Position numbers and translations under genes: made by a program | Part shown: positions 8,779 to 19,666 of the stretch, one piece after another | Position numbering within the stretch: the stretch's first letter is position 1 | Layout of the letters: each line of letters opens with the position of its first letter | The notes under the pieces: model-generated | What the model was told of the DNA's origin: nothing | What the model saw: only the letters and a program-made list of their open reading frames with translations | Database searches by the model: none | DNA from: Bacteroidales bacterium | Lineage (GTDB): Bacteria; Bacteroidota; Bacteroidia; Bacteroidales; F082 | Direction of reading: 5' to 3' | DNA length: 64,000 nucleotides | NCBI GenBank assembly: GCA_014860665.1 | Contig: JACZJI010000076.1 | Span: 1-64,000 of the forward strand

Positions 8779-11700
8779 ATGAGAAAATTTACGATTGCAC
8801 TTTTGGTGCTCCTCTTTGCAGGCATGAATTTCGCGTTTGCACAGGTGAGAACAATAAGTGGTACTGTTACGAGCTCTGACGATGGTTCTAAGTTGCCTGG
8901 TGTGACTATCCGTGTTAAAGGAACCAATGTCGGGACCATCACAGATGTGCATGGTAACTATACACTAAAAGTTGGAGAAGATGCCAAGGTTTTGGTGTTT
9001 TCATTTGTTGGTATGAGAACCCAAGAAATCAACATTGAAGGAAAAGATATTATCAATGTAGCTCTTGCTTCAGAAACGAAAGGTCTTAGCGAAGTAGTCG
9101 TTATGGGTTATACCACCAAGGGAAAAAACGAACTTACAGGTTCTGTTGTCCAGGTGAGCGGATCAAGTATTAATGAGGTTCCGGTTGCCACCCCTGACCA
9201 GGCTTTGCAGGGAAAAGTTGCAGGGCTTGAGATTTCGAGTTCATCAGGTACTCCTGGTTCGGTTGCTGACATTAGGATCCGTGGTGTAGGCTCTATCACT
9301 GCCGGTAATCAACCATTGATTGTTGTTGACGGTGTTCCTGTTAATAGCACAAATCTCTCCGGTAGTACAGCTACCAGTTCATTAAGCGACCTGGCTGCTA
9401 TCAACAGTGACGATATTGCCAGTATTACAGTGTTAAAGGATGCTTCTGCAACAGCAGCTTATGGTGCCCGCGGTTCAAATGGTGTAATTGTGATTACCAC
9501 CAAACAAGGACGTATGGATTCCAAAACTACTTTTAATTTTTCTGCTTATTTGGGGTACCAAAATAATGCAGTCCAGGGCGAGGTTCCATTGACTGGTGAA
9601 CAAAGGAAAACACTTTTCCTTCAGGCGGTATATAACACCTTTGGTGCAGATTATGGATTTGATCAGGCCGGAGCCTATGATTTTGCTATCAATAATGGCC
9701 TCGATTACGGATACCTTGCATCCTGGGATGGTAAGAACGCAGACTGGACGAAAGTTATGACCAATAAGAATGCACCGGTTAAAAGTTATAACCTTTCTGC
9801 ATCTGGTGGTGACAAGGTTTCATCTTTCTACGCTTCCGTTGGCTATGATAAAACAGAAGGTACCGTAATTAGCAGTAGCTTTAAAAGATTCTCGGCTACA
9901 TTGAACTATAACAGGGATCTGACAAAAAAACTTAAGTTTTCCACTAATAACATAGTATCTAATACTCATCAGAATGCTTATCTGGAGCAAAGTGCTTATT
10001 ATGGCAACCCTAACCTGGCAAAATATTTTGAGAGTCCCTGGATTCATCCTTATAATGCCGATGGTACTATCAATTTGAGTCCTGATCTAGGAGCTTTTAA
10101 CCCGCTGTATATTGCAAAATATAATATCAGTTTTAATGACCTTACCCGTGCTATCAGTAATTCTTTTCTGGAGTACACCATCATTAAAAATCTGAGATTT
10201 AAAACTTTAATAAGTTTTGATTATTCACTTGCTAATTACAAAACTTATGATAACCCAAATTATGGTGACGGTGAAGGAATAGGTGGTTATGCTGAAAATT
10301 CTGATGACAAATACTTTAATTTAGTTACTCAGAATTCACTGGATTATGTTTTTCGCTATCACGATCATATGTTTTCGTTTAAAGCTTTGATGGAATATCA
10401 GAAGAATACGGAAAATTATTTGTATGGTTATGGTGAAAATTTCCCAACTCTTGGTTTGACAAATATTGCTAGTACAAGTGCTAACTGGAATGCATATTCT
10501 TCTTTTAATGACTGGAGTAATTTGTCATATCTTGGAATGATTAACTATAATTATCGTGGTAAATATATCGCTGACTTTACTATCAGAAGAGAAGGTTCCT
10601 CAAAGTTTGCTACAGACAAGCGCTTTGGTAATTTTTGGGCTATAGGTGCTGCCTGGAACATGAGTCAGGAATCTTTCCTCTCAAATGTCAAATTTATAAA
10701 CTCTTTAAGAATCAGAGGTTCTTATGGTTTGAGCGGTAACTCTGATATTCTTGATGTAAATGGTAATCCCGCTTTACATTCCTGGCAGAATCTGCTTTCT
10801 TATAGTGCTACTTATGCTGGTAGTGGCGGTAGTCTCCCCAGCCAGTTTGGTAACAATAATTTGACATGGGAAAAGAATAATACTTTGGATCTTGGAGTTG
10901 ATTTTACTTTATGGAATAACAAAATCAACGGTACAGTTGCTTATTACAATAAAAAAACTTTTGATTTGTTACAAAACGTGCCTTTGTCAATGACTACTGG
11001 CTTTACCACTCAGGATCAAAATGTGGGTACAGTTATTAATAAAGGTATCGAGGCTACATTATCCGTTGATATTATTCGTTCAGAACATTTAAACTGGACA
11101 ATATCCGGGAATTTTGCAACTGTTAACAATGAAGTGACGAAATTGGCAAAGAATGCCGATGGAACTGATATTAATATAGAAACCGGGTCGCGGAAAGTAG
11201 CAGTAGGTCATCCTATCTATGCATGGTATATGCAAAAATATGCCGGTGTTGATCCTCAAACAGGTAATGCTTTGTGGTATCTGGATGGCAATAGCGGTGA
11301 GACAACTACTAATTATTATGCTGCTGCTAAAGCATACCAAGGCGGAAGTGCATTGCCAACCTATACCGGTGGATTATCAACCCACGTTGATTACAGAGGA
11401 TTTTTTGTTGATGCCAGCTTCTATTTTTCAGGTGGAAATAAAATTTATCAGGACTGGGCATTTTATACAAACAACTCTGGATTGTATACAACCTTGTTCT
11501 TTAATGGTGTATCAGAGTTGACAAATGCCTGGACACAGCCCGGTGATGTTACGGATGTTCCAAAAATGGTGTATTCAACTTCTTCTAACAACTCCAGAAC
11601 ATCAACCCGTTTCTTGTATTCAGGAAATTATGTTCGTCTGAAAGGATTGACTTTTGGTTATAGCGTTCCAAAGAGATATCTGTCTCACATTAAGTTTGAC

Positions 11701-11853
11701 GGTGCTACTGTTTACGTAAGGGGAAGCAATATTTTCACCTGGGTAAAAGACAAGCGCCTGAAATATGACCCGGAAGTTGGTGCTGATGGTTTTACTATGT
11801 TAACTACGCCCCCGGTAAAATCTATTGTTTTTGGTGTTAATTTAAAATTTTAA
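8779..11853 (+). CDS. SusC/RagA-family TonB-linked outer membrane transporter (pair 1)
   Basis: 1024 residues. The signal peptide MRKFTIALLVLLFAGMNFAFAQ is followed by a carboxypeptidase-D-like regulatory domain (ISGTVTSSDDGSKLPGVTI, about 26-100). Then come the TonB plug, with LSEVVVMGY and ITVLKDASATAAYGARGSNGVI, and a long beta-barrel ending in FGVNLKF with a terminal Phe. It should import an oligosaccharide or other large nutrient together with the SusD lipoprotein encoded 3 bp downstream. The substrate is not predictable: no glycoside hydrolase or sensor is linked. The N-terminal 60 residues are very close to those of the other two SusC proteins here, so the three are recent paralogs. 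Confidence 0.95.
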   Translation: MRKFTIALLVLLFAGMNFAFAQVRTISGTVTSSDDGSKLPGVTIRVKGTNVGTITDVHGNYTLKVGEDAKVLVFSFVGMRTQEINIEGKDIINVALASETKGLSEVVVMGYTTKGKNELTGSVVQVSGSSINEVPVATPDQALQGKVAGLEISSSSGTPGSVADIRIRGVGSITAGNQPLIVVDGVPVNSTNLSGSTATSSLSDLAAINSDDIASITVLKDASATAAYGARGSNGVIVITTKQGRMDSKTTFNFSAYLGYQNNAVQGEVPLTGEQRKTLFLQAVYNTFGADYGFDQAGAYDFAINNGLDYGYLASWDGKNADWTKVMTNKNAPVKSYNLSASGGDKVSSFYASVGYDKTEGTVISSSFKRFSATLNYNRDLTKKLKFSTNNIVSNTHQNAYLEQSAYYGNPNLAKYFESPWIHPYNADGTINLSPDLGAFNPLYIAKYNISFNDLTRAISNSFLEYTIIKNLRFKTLISFDYSLANYKTYDNPNYGDGEGIGGYAENSDDKYFNLVTQNSLDYVFRYHDHMFSFKALMEYQKNTENYLYGYGENFPTLGLTNIASTSANWNAYSSFNDWSNLSYLGMINYNYRGKYIADFTIRREGSSKFATDKRFGNFWAIGAAWNMSQESFLSNVKFINSLRIRGSYGLSGNSDILDVNGNPALHSWQNLLSYSATYAGSGGSLPSQFGNNNLTWEKNNTLDLGVDFTLWNNKINGTVAYYNKKTFDLLQNVPLSMTTGFTTQDQNVGTVINKGIEATLSVDIIRSEHLNWTISGNFATVNNEVTKLAKNADGTDINIETGSRKVAVGHPIYAWYMQKYAGVDPQTGNALWYLDGNSGETTTNYYAAAKAYQGGSALPTYTGGLSTHVDYRGFFVDASFYFSGGNKIYQDWAFYTNNSGLYTTLFFNGVSELTNAWTQPGDVTDVPKMVYSTSSNNSRTSTRFLYSGNYVRLKGLTFGYSVPKRYLSHIKFDGATVYVRGSNIFTWVKDKRLKYDPEVGADGFTMLTTPPVKSIVFGVNLKF

Positions 11854-11856
11854 AAC

Positions 11857-13239
11857 ATGAAAAAGATTCTAAATTCGATATTACTGGTTGTGCTTGTGGC
11901 TGGCTTTTTTTCTTGCAACAAATCCTCATTAGACCCGACACTGGCACAGCAGAAAATTTTCGACGTCACCTCTCTTAGTGATATTGAAGGCCTTTTGAAT
12001 GGTGCACTCGATAAGATGACTTATTACACCTACTACGGCAGAGACTATATTATTTTTGGCGAAGTTCGGTCAGACGATTGCTTTGCCAATGGTAAATCAG
12101 GCCGTTTTCTGACACCTGCTGCTATGGATATGGGGTATAGCGATGCTTATGCTCATGATACATGGCTTCAGATGTACAGTACAATCGCAAATCTGAACAT
12201 TATTATTGCACAGGATCCGGCTAAACTGACCGGTGATGCAGCAGCAATCAAAAATGTGATTGGTGAAGCTTACGCACTTCGGGCGTTGGTTCATTTTGAC
12301 TTACTAAAACTTTATGGTCAGCAAAATGTGACAGGTGGCAATGATGTAGGTATTCCTTATGTAACAACTTACAGAGGTTCTGATATTACTCCTGCACGAA
12401 ATACTGTCGCACAGGTACACGATTCTATCAATGCTGATTTGGCAAAAGCATTGACATTGATGTCTGCTGATTTGAATTCTTCACCCGAATATGTTACTAC
12501 TGATGCAGTTTATGCTTTGCAGTCAAGAGTGGCATTGTATTTCGGTGATTGGGCTGCTTGTAAAACAGCTGCTGAAGAAGTTATTAATTCCGGGAATTAT
12601 TCTATTATAGATGCTGCTGATTATCCTACTACATTTACAAATAAATCATCAGTTAATATAATCTTTGAATTAGCAGAGACTTCTACAGATAACCAAGGTA
12701 TAAATGGATTGTCTTACATCTACAGAGGTACCAGCTATGGTGATATTCAGGTTGTTGATAGCATAACAAAAATATTTGATCCAGGTGATGTTCGTGCTTC
12801 TGCCGATATGCTTAGCTACAATTATGATGCAGGTAAGCTGAGAAATGTTGGAAAATATCCTACAGTTCCTGGTTATGATTATGACATCCCGTTGATTCGT
12901 TATGAAGAGGTTGTTTTAAACTATGCTGAAGCATTGTATCGCCTGAATCCTGCTGATCCAAATGCTTTGGTATGGTTAAATAAAGTGCCTGCTAACAGAG
13001 GTGCTAATCTTTATACCTCTGTAACTGAAGATAACATCTTACAGGAAAGACAAAGAGAACTTTGTTTCGAAGGTTTCCGTTTTGATGACCTTGCCCGCAC
13101 ACAAAGAGATATTCCTTTGGTAGAGCCGTTGCGTCAATCAATGGGAACAGTTCTTTATGGAGACTATAAATATGCATTTCCAATACCTATCGCAGAAATT
13201 AATGCGAATCCGAATGTAGTACAAAACAAAGGGTACTAA
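11857..13239 (+). CDS. RagB/SusD-family nutrient-binding outer membrane lipoprotein (pair 1)
   Basis: 460 residues. A lipoprotein signal ends at AGFFSC (Cys about 20). TPR-like helical repeats follow (GEAYALRALVHFDLLKLYGQ, a SusD hallmark), and the C-terminal RagB/SusD region carries ERQRELCFEGFRFDDLARTQR. It should cap the partner SusC barrel on the cell surface and bind the substrate. The gene begins 3 bp after susC and is followed by a terminator, so the pair forms a closed two-gene unit. Confidence 0.95.
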   Translation: MKKILNSILLVVLVAGFFSCNKSSLDPTLAQQKIFDVTSLSDIEGLLNGALDKMTYYTYYGRDYIIFGEVRSDDCFANGKSGRFLTPAAMDMGYSDAYAHDTWLQMYSTIANLNIIIAQDPAKLTGDAAAIKNVIGEAYALRALVHFDLLKLYGQQNVTGGNDVGIPYVTTYRGSDITPARNTVAQVHDSINADLAKALTLMSADLNSSPEYVTTDAVYALQSRVALYFGDWAACKTAAEEVINSGNYSIIDAADYPTTFTNKSSVNIIFELAETSTDNQGINGLSYIYRGTSYGDIQVVDSITKIFDPGDVRASADMLSYNYDAGKLRNVGKYPTVPGYDYDIPLIRYEEVVLNYAEALYRLNPADPNALVWLNKVPANRGANLYTSVTEDNILQERQRELCFEGFRFDDLARTQRDIPLVEPLRQSMGTVLYGDYKYAFPIPIAEINANPNVVQNKGY

Positions 13240-13261
13240 TATTTTTTCTCATAACTATGGT

Positions 13262-13296
13262 AAGAGGTCGCTTCAATATGGGGCGGCCTCTTTTTT
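13262..13296 (+). terminator. Terminator after susCD pair 1
   Basis: AAGAGG (13262-13267) pairs with CCTCTT near 13287-13292. The CG-rich inner part is GTCGC/GGCGGC, and a run of six T follows. Confidence 0.7.
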
Positions 13297-13469
13297 ATAA
13301 ACTGATGTGAATTGTTTTGCAAAGGTATTTGAGAACAAACCAGAGCCTTTTGTGGCGAGCCTAACGAAAAAACTGCCGAAATTTTTGTTTCCATAGCCTT
13401 AGAAATCTTATTCATGAATTTTTTACCAGGGAAAATTTTTGGATACAGGTTAATTACCAAAATTTCTTT

Positions 13470-13477
13470 TAATTTTG
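13470..13477 (+). promoter_or_regulatory. Possible -7 box upstream of the arylsulfotransferase-like gene
   Basis: TAATTTTG fits TAnnTTTG but is about 170 bp from the chosen start. The gap 13297-13649 holds this box and otherwise nothing I recognise; small open frames there look random. Confidence 0.3.
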
Positions 13478-13649
13478 TTTCTACTATATACGGATTGGTT
13501 TGGCATCCATTTTATCTTCAACGCTTTACTGCAACAAATATTTCTTATTATTTTGAGTTTTTTATATTAGACCGGGTAAAACAGGATATGACCGATAATA
13601 CTTTAAAATAAGAGTTATGACCTTTCATCAAAATTTACAACCAAAATAC

Positions 13650-15302
13650 ATGAAATACCTAATCTTTTTATTGCTTTTTTCGGAGGTTGCTATGGGGCAA
13701 ACAGTTGGCCTCCAACAGGACAAATCGGACAATAAACCTGGATATGTTCTTTTTGCACCCATGACCAGTAAATCCACTTTTCTTATAGACAAATGCGGAA
13801 GAAAAATCCACGAATGGGATCGCTTCTACTACCCGGGAGATGCTGTATATTTTTTGCCTGATGGAAATCTTTTGAGAACTGAGCATATTCAAAACCCTGT
13901 TTTTAACGCAGGGGGTGGCGGCGGTGGTAGAATTGAGTTAATTGATTGGAACAGTAATCTGCTTTGGTACTATACAATTTCCGATTCAACACAATTACAA
14001 CACCACGATATTGCTCCAATGCCGAATGGTGATATTTTAGCCATTGTCTGGCAAATAAAATCAAGGGCTTTTGCACTCAGTTTGGGAAGAGATCCGGCTA
14101 AATTGAAGGCCGGAATTAGGTTTACTAAAATAGTAGAGTTGAAGCCTGTCGGAACAGATTCAGCAAAAATTGTTTGGCAGTGGAATGTATGGGATCACCT
14201 CAACCAGGATTTTGATCCTACAAAACCCAATTACGATACCATTTCAAAGCATCCAGAATTAGTTAACATCAATTATCTTTATTCTCCTCAATTCAGTCAT
14301 CCCGATTGGTTGCATGTCAATGCTATAGATTACAACCCTTTGACCGATCAAATTTTACTCAGTGTTCATAATTTTAATGAAATCTGGGTGATTGATCACA
14401 GCACCACTACAGCACAGGCAGCATCTCATTCCGGTGGAAAATACGGAAAGGGAGGAGATCTGCTTTATCGCTGGGGAAATCCGGCAGCTTACAACAGAGG
14501 CGACTCCTCTGATCAGAAATTTTTTCTGCAACATAACGCACATTGGATTAAACCGGGTTTACCTAATGCCGGAAAAATTATCGTATTCAATAATGGTAAT
14601 GGGCGACCCACGGGGAATTATTCGTCGATAGATATGATTAACCCTCCGATTACTGATTCAAATACATATACCCTTGATAATGATTCCACTCCTTATTTAC
14701 CTAAGGAAGAGTTCTGGACATACACAGATAGTGTCCCCAGTGATTTTTATAGCGAAAATATTGGAGGTGTTCAAGTTTTAAGTAACGGCTCCATGCTTAT
14801 TTGCTCCGGTGCCACAGGAACTTTTTTTGAAATAGATAGTGCTAAAAAGATAGTTTGGAAATATACCAATCCCATAAGCCATGATACTGCAGTGAGCCAG
14901 GGAAGTGTACCTGTTGCTAATGCTGTTTTCAGGTGTGCATTTATAGAACCGGATTTTCCTGGACTAACCGGTAAGGATCTGACACCCGGAAATCAAATTG
15001 AACAAAATCCAATTTATCCATCATTATGTGATGCCATTTCGACCGGGGTTGATAATATTTCTGAAAAAGCAAAGCTTTCTGTTTTTCCAAATCCTGCACA
15101 TAATTACCTGAACGTTGCGATCAGTCCGTTCCAGGATAATTTGATTCTGAACGTATTTAATTTTGAAGGCAAACTTTTATTAAAATCCAAAATTAAGTCG
15201 CCAAAATTTACAATTGACCTGTCTGAATATACAAAGGGAATATATTTAATAAGGATCAAACATGGGGGAGAAATATTTTCCCGTAAATTTATTAAAGAAT
15301 AG
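13650..15302 (+). CDS. Arylsulfotransferase (ASST)-like protein with T9SS sorting domain
   Basis: 550 residues from MKYLIFLLLFSEVAMGQ, a clear signal peptide; an in-frame ATG at 13617 would put 11 polar residues before it and is less likely. The body has features of the ASST/beta-propeller family: PGYVLFAPMTSKSTFLID, DGNLLRTEH, a HHDIAPMPNGDILAIVW blade, WLHVNAIDYNP, and WRWGNP-like RWGNPAAYN. The C-terminal 75 residues (LSVFPNPAHNYLNVAI...FSRKFIKE) are a T9SS type A sorting domain. ASST enzymes move sulfate between phenolic compounds through a histidine; which histidine serves here is not certain. It could also be a non-enzymatic propeller. Confidence 0.8.
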   Translation: MKYLIFLLLFSEVAMGQTVGLQQDKSDNKPGYVLFAPMTSKSTFLIDKCGRKIHEWDRFYYPGDAVYFLPDGNLLRTEHIQNPVFNAGGGGGGRIELIDWNSNLLWYYTISDSTQLQHHDIAPMPNGDILAIVWQIKSRAFALSLGRDPAKLKAGIRFTKIVELKPVGTDSAKIVWQWNVWDHLNQDFDPTKPNYDTISKHPELVNINYLYSPQFSHPDWLHVNAIDYNPLTDQILLSVHNFNEIWVIDHSTTTAQAASHSGGKYGKGGDLLYRWGNPAAYNRGDSSDQKFFLQHNAHWIKPGLPNAGKIIVFNNGNGRPTGNYSSIDMINPPITDSNTYTLDNDSTPYLPKEEFWTYTDSVPSDFYSENIGGVQVLSNGSMLICSGATGTFFEIDSAKKIVWKYTNPISHDTAVSQGSVPVANAVFRCAFIEPDFPGLTGKDLTPGNQIEQNPIYPSLCDAISTGVDNISEKAKLSVFPNPAHNYLNVAISPFQDNLILNVFNFEGKLLLKSKIKSPKFTIDLSEYTKGIYLIRIKHGGEIFSRKFIKE

Positions 15303-15405
15303 CAGTAATTTCAACTGGAGAATGAACGTAACATCTATAAACCTGAGTTAGATATCAGTGGTCTTGAAAAAATAAACCTTATTTTTTGTGTTTTTTGATT
15401 GTTGT

Positions 15406-15444
15406 CCATGAATAACTTGCCTGACGACAATCAGGAATTCATGG
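15406..15444. repeat. Nested inverted repeat
   Basis: CCATGAAT (15406-15413) pairs with ATTCATGG (15437-15444), and inside it CCTGA (15420-15424) pairs with TCAGG (15431-15435). It lies between the arylsulfotransferase-like gene and the decayed IS4 transposase. It may be a transcript terminator or a remnant of a mobile element; neither can be shown. Confidence 0.45.
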
Positions 15445-15652
15445 CCTAAAGTTTCAATCGTCCCAAGGGGACTAAAAAATCTTAGAGTGATTTAGCATAC
15501 TTAGACCGGGAATTTATTCCAAGGTAACGCTGACAGACGGCATCAGGTTTGTTTCCGGAAAAAGAAATAACAGGAAGTGCCGAATTATTGGCATACTTTT
15601 ACTTACCTAAAACACCAGCATTAAATGCAAGACCAATATCCCAAATGGTCAA

Positions 15653-16118
15653 TTAGTCCTTTTTTAATGTTTTGATTATTTCCTGCTCGCTTACTAGATT
15701 ATTCTCCAGCAACGGATTCAATAACCGGTTTGGGGAGAACTTCCACAAAAAGTGTTTACCGATGTATGCTTTAATTAATGTTCGGCAAAATATGCTTAAA
15801 CAAGGATCTGTGGTGGTTGAATCCAATACACATTGCCGTCAACCTGGATTTCAAATTCACTTTTATGGCAACTCTTAAGAGCTTCATCAATTAAGACATA
15901 GGCAAACTGTTCAAAGATTTTCTGGTAGCGCTTTTCATTGGCCTTTCCAGGGTGTCTGCGAAACACAGTCGGAACAACGCCAAGATAGTATTACTTGGAC
16001 TGATATGCTTCAGGGCTCAGCATCAAGTTGCGCATACTGTCCCAGGAAGTAAACTGTACGAATACCGTGCAAAGCATTTGATCCCCACAGGGAAAAGATC
16101 GAACGTAATTGTTTCCAT
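15653..16118 (-). pseudogene. Decayed IS4-family transposase remnant
   Basis: Reverse-strand translation across several frames gives a coherent protein trace. It starts METITFDLFPVGIKCFARYS and shifts frame into VQFTSWDSMRNLMLSPEAYQ. After an in-frame stop it continues YYLGVVPTVFRRHPGKANEK RYQKIFEQFAYVLIDEALKS. After another frameshift comes LDSTTTDPCLSIF (15788-15826). The ANEKR...FAYVLIDEA segment and the DSTTxDxCLS motif, with the first catalytic Asp, match IS4-family transposases of the DUF4372 type. The reading frame then runs to a stop at 15653 without recognisable homology. At least two frameshifts and one stop make it non-functional. Terminal inverted repeats were not found. Confidence 0.8.
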
Positions 16119-16336
16119 CATGATTTTTTACATTCCGGTCAAAGACCCGGGGAGGCAAAAATCGGTTAGCTGTGAGGAAATCGTTACACTAAAAAAACAG
16201 CTACAACTTTGATTTACATAGAATTTCAAAGACCTGGTCCTTGTTTTTAGTGCCCTATGGTGATAGTGACTTACGAAAATTATTTATGATTCTTTTAAAA
16301 AAATTAACAAAAAATATGGTTGTTTAACAAATTTTG

Positions 16337-16344
16337 TATATTTA
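16337..16344 (+). promoter_or_regulatory. Probable -7 box of susCD pair 2
   Basis: TATATTTA differs from TAnnTTTG only at the last base and lies 32 bp before the SusC start codon at 16377. Confidence 0.4.
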
Positions 16345-16376
16345 CAGATCGCAATTATAAACAAAAAACTATTCTT

Positions 16377-19300
16377 ATGAGAAAGTTTACACTTTTCTTG
16401 GCGTTCTTGTTTTTTATAGGTGTGAATTTTGCATTCGCACAAACGAGAACAATTAGTGGAACTGTTACCAGTGCTGATAACGGCTCCGCTTTACCCGGTG
16501 TTTCGGTAGTTGTTGTCGGTACGACAAATGGTACTGTTACTGATTTAAACGGGAAGTACACACTCACTGTGGGACCTAATGCAAAGGCCTTGTCTTTTTC
16601 ATTCGTAGGAATGAAAAAACAGGAGATTACTATTGGTTCCTCAAATGAGATTAACGTTGTAATGCAAACACAAGCCTATGCTGTTAACGAAGTAGTCGTA
16701 ACAGCTCTTGGTGTTTCAAGGCAAGCAAGAGCCTTGGGTTACTCAGTAAGTAGTGTTAATTCTACAGAAATTAGTAAAACTGCAGTACCGACGTTGTAAA
16801 CGCACTTTCTGGTAAAGTTGCCGGTGTGCAGATTACAAATTCTTCAGGAGCTGCTGGTTCTGCTCCATTTGTTGAAATCAGGGGATCATCATCAATCCTT
16901 GGTAACAATCAGCCGCTTTATGTGGTTGATGGTGTGCCGATTGAGTCTGGTGGCGGTGATGGAACTGTTGACCAGGTAGCTTATTCCAGCAGAACTGTCG
17001 ATATTAATCCTGATGACATTGCTTCAATTTCTGTATTAAAAGGTGGTGCTGCTACTGCTTTGTATGGAATGCGCGCTGGTAATGGTGTAATTCTTATTAC
17101 AACCAAAAAAGGGCAGAAACAAAATGGATTGAGTATTAACTTTAGTACTTCAACCAAATTTGAGAAAATTTCTCAGGTGCCTGCCTTACAGAATCAGTAT
17201 TCACAAGGTAGCTTTTATTTGGGGGCCTATTATGGTTCCTCATATATGGATCCAGACGCCCCTTACTACAATGGAGCTTCTTGGGGCCCCGCCCTCTCAA
17301 CGTTGCGTTATACTACAGATCCTAACTATGTTCCGGCAGATGGTGCTACAACATCCATGGCTGATTATATTAAATATTGGGATCCTAACGGACGTCTTGT
17401 TGATGCCAACAGCTCTTTTGCTTCTAGTAAAAAGGCTATTGCATACAACCCTTACGATTTCTTCCAAATAGGCGTAGCTGCTGACAATAACGTTAGTATT
17501 TCTGGTGGAAATGATAATACGACTTTTTATACGTCAATATCAAACCATACTGAAAAGGGGGTTATCCCGCTGAATACTTTGAACAGGACCACGTTTAGCA
17601 TCAATGCTTCGCATAAAGCTGCTAAAAACCTGACTTTTTCAACGGCATTAAATTATTCTAATACCTATGCCAACCGTAAACAGCAGGGTAGTAATATTTC
17701 TGGTGTAATGCTTGGATTGTTGAGAACTCCTCCGACCTTTAACAATGCTTATGGTTATATGTTTACAGGTGCTTATAGAACCGGGCAGGAAAGGTCATAC
17801 AGAAATGGTGGTGGATATGATAACCCCTATTGGGTAGTAAATCAAATCAACTATGCTGATGAGACAAACCGTCTTTTTGGTAATTTTACTGCGAAGTGGG
17901 AGATCATTAAAGATTTGAACCTGACCTATCGCAGTGGTTTGGATTACAATAATTATTATTCAACCAATAATTATGCCATTCACTCCAGAGCCTATCCATC
18001 AGGATATTCAAGCCCGCTTAATTCTTTCACGATGGACCTGAACCAGGATTTATTTGCTAATTATAAGATAAATCTGAGCCAGGATATCCAATTGACAGCC
18101 ATGGCTGGTATGAATGCTTATCAACACCGGTATAAATATGTGCAAGCAGAGGCCAACGGCCTGATTATTCCAGGATGGTTCAATGTTGCCAATTCCAGCA
18201 GTGTTATGGGCTATCAGGGAGAAAACGAATACAGAACCGATGCTTTATACTATGACTTGGGACTTTCTTACAAAAACACGCTGTATTTGGATGCAACAGG
18301 ACGTTATGAATCTTCCACTACGTTGCCTGAAAAGAATAAAGCTTTCTTTTACCCTTCGGTAAGTTTGGGATTTGTATTCTCTGACTTGGGTGCATTGAAA
18401 AATTCTGAAGTGCTGTCATTTGGTAAACTGCGCGCTTCTTATGCTGTTACTGCTAATATTCCTACAGCATATAATACAACCACCTACTTCGTGCAGCAAG
18501 CGATAACCGACGGCTGGGTTCAACCTCAGCAGATCAATTTCCCATTTATGGGAGTGAATGGTTATATGCCTAATTACATCATGGGTAACCCTGATTTGAA
18601 ACCTGAAACTGCTAAATCCTGGTCTATCGGTGCTCATTTGAACTTCTGGAACAATCGCCTTGTTCTCGATGGAGATTACTACCACAGAATCAACAGTGAT
18701 TTGTTATTGAATGTTCCGATTGCGCCTTCAACAGGATATCAGGACAGATACCAGAATGCAGCTGAAATGAAAACCACGGGTTTTGAATTGTTGGCAACTG
18801 TAGAAATCATTAAATCCAAAAGTGTGAATTGGTCCATTACTGTGAACTGGTCAAACCCAAAGAGTATGGTAACCAAGCTGTCTGATGGCGTTCCTAATGT
18901 GTTTCTCGGTGGATTTACCGAACCACAGGTTCGTGCTGTAGCTGGACAAGAGTACAGAAGTATTTACGGTTTGGATTGGGTAAGAGATTCTAAAGGTCAA
19001 TTAGTTATCAATGATCAACCAGGTGAATTCTACGGATACCCGATTCCGGGAACCAGCCAAATTTATCTGGGAACAGTATCACCTAAGTGGACTGCCGGTA
19101 TCACCAATAATGTATCTTACAAAGGCTTTGCGCTCAACTTCCTGATTGACATTAAACATGGTGGATTAATGTGGAACGGTACTTTGGGCGCTTTGGACTA
19201 TTTTGGTACGAGTGCTGAAACAGCCAACCGTAATCAGGATTATGTATGGAGTGGCGTTATGGGACACGTGGATGCTAATGGAAATGTAGTAACTACTGGA

Positions 19301-19645
19301 ACGGTTAATACTCAAAAAGTTAAACTCGATGAAAACTGGAGGTTCTGGGACGGATACGGAAGTGGATTTACGGGTCCTTCTTCACCTTATATTGAGAATT
19401 CAGGTTGGGTTCGTTTAAGGTCTGTTACTTTAAGCTATGATTTTAAGCAAGCTGTCATGAAGAATGTGAACTGGATTAAACATTGTAATCTCTTTTTCAC
19501 AGGCTATAACTTGTGGCTGTCTACTCCTTATACTGGTATTGATCCTGAAACCAGCTTGCTCGGAGCATCCAACGCACAGGGCTTTGATTATTTCAATATG
19601 CCAGGTACCAAATCTTATACAGTTGGATTAAAAATTGGGTTTTAA
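16377..19645 (+). pseudogene. SusC/RagA-family TonB-linked transporter with a frameshift (pair 2)
   Basis: The 5' part (16377-16799) encodes the signal peptide MRKFTLFLAFLFFIGVNFAFAQ, the CarboxypepD-like domain and the start of the plug, then stops after ISKTAVPTL. The plug resumes one frame over with [20 protein letters not shown] and runs to a normal barrel end IGF at 19645. Comparison with intact SusC plugs places a one-base deletion near 16789, in GTACCGACG. Joined, the protein would be about 1089 residues with all expected parts. It may be a true pseudogene, a phase-variable switch or a sequencing error. There is no homopolymer at the site, which argues against simple slippage. Confidence 0.88.
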
Positions 19646-19666
19646 ATAATTTAAAAGCTTAAAATC

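Noticed and set aside
13414..13611. Plus-strand frame of 65 codons before the arylsulfotransferase-like gene
   Set aside because: AT-rich, no ribosome site, no family features; taken as chance.
15672..16212. Two plus-strand frames of 68 and 86 codons
   Set aside because: They are antisense to the IS4-type transposase remnant, whose reverse-strand reading gives family motifs.
16785..16800. Programmed ribosomal frameshift in the pair-2 SusC
   Set aside because: No slippery heptamer or downstream hairpin at the site; a mutation or sequence error is simpler.
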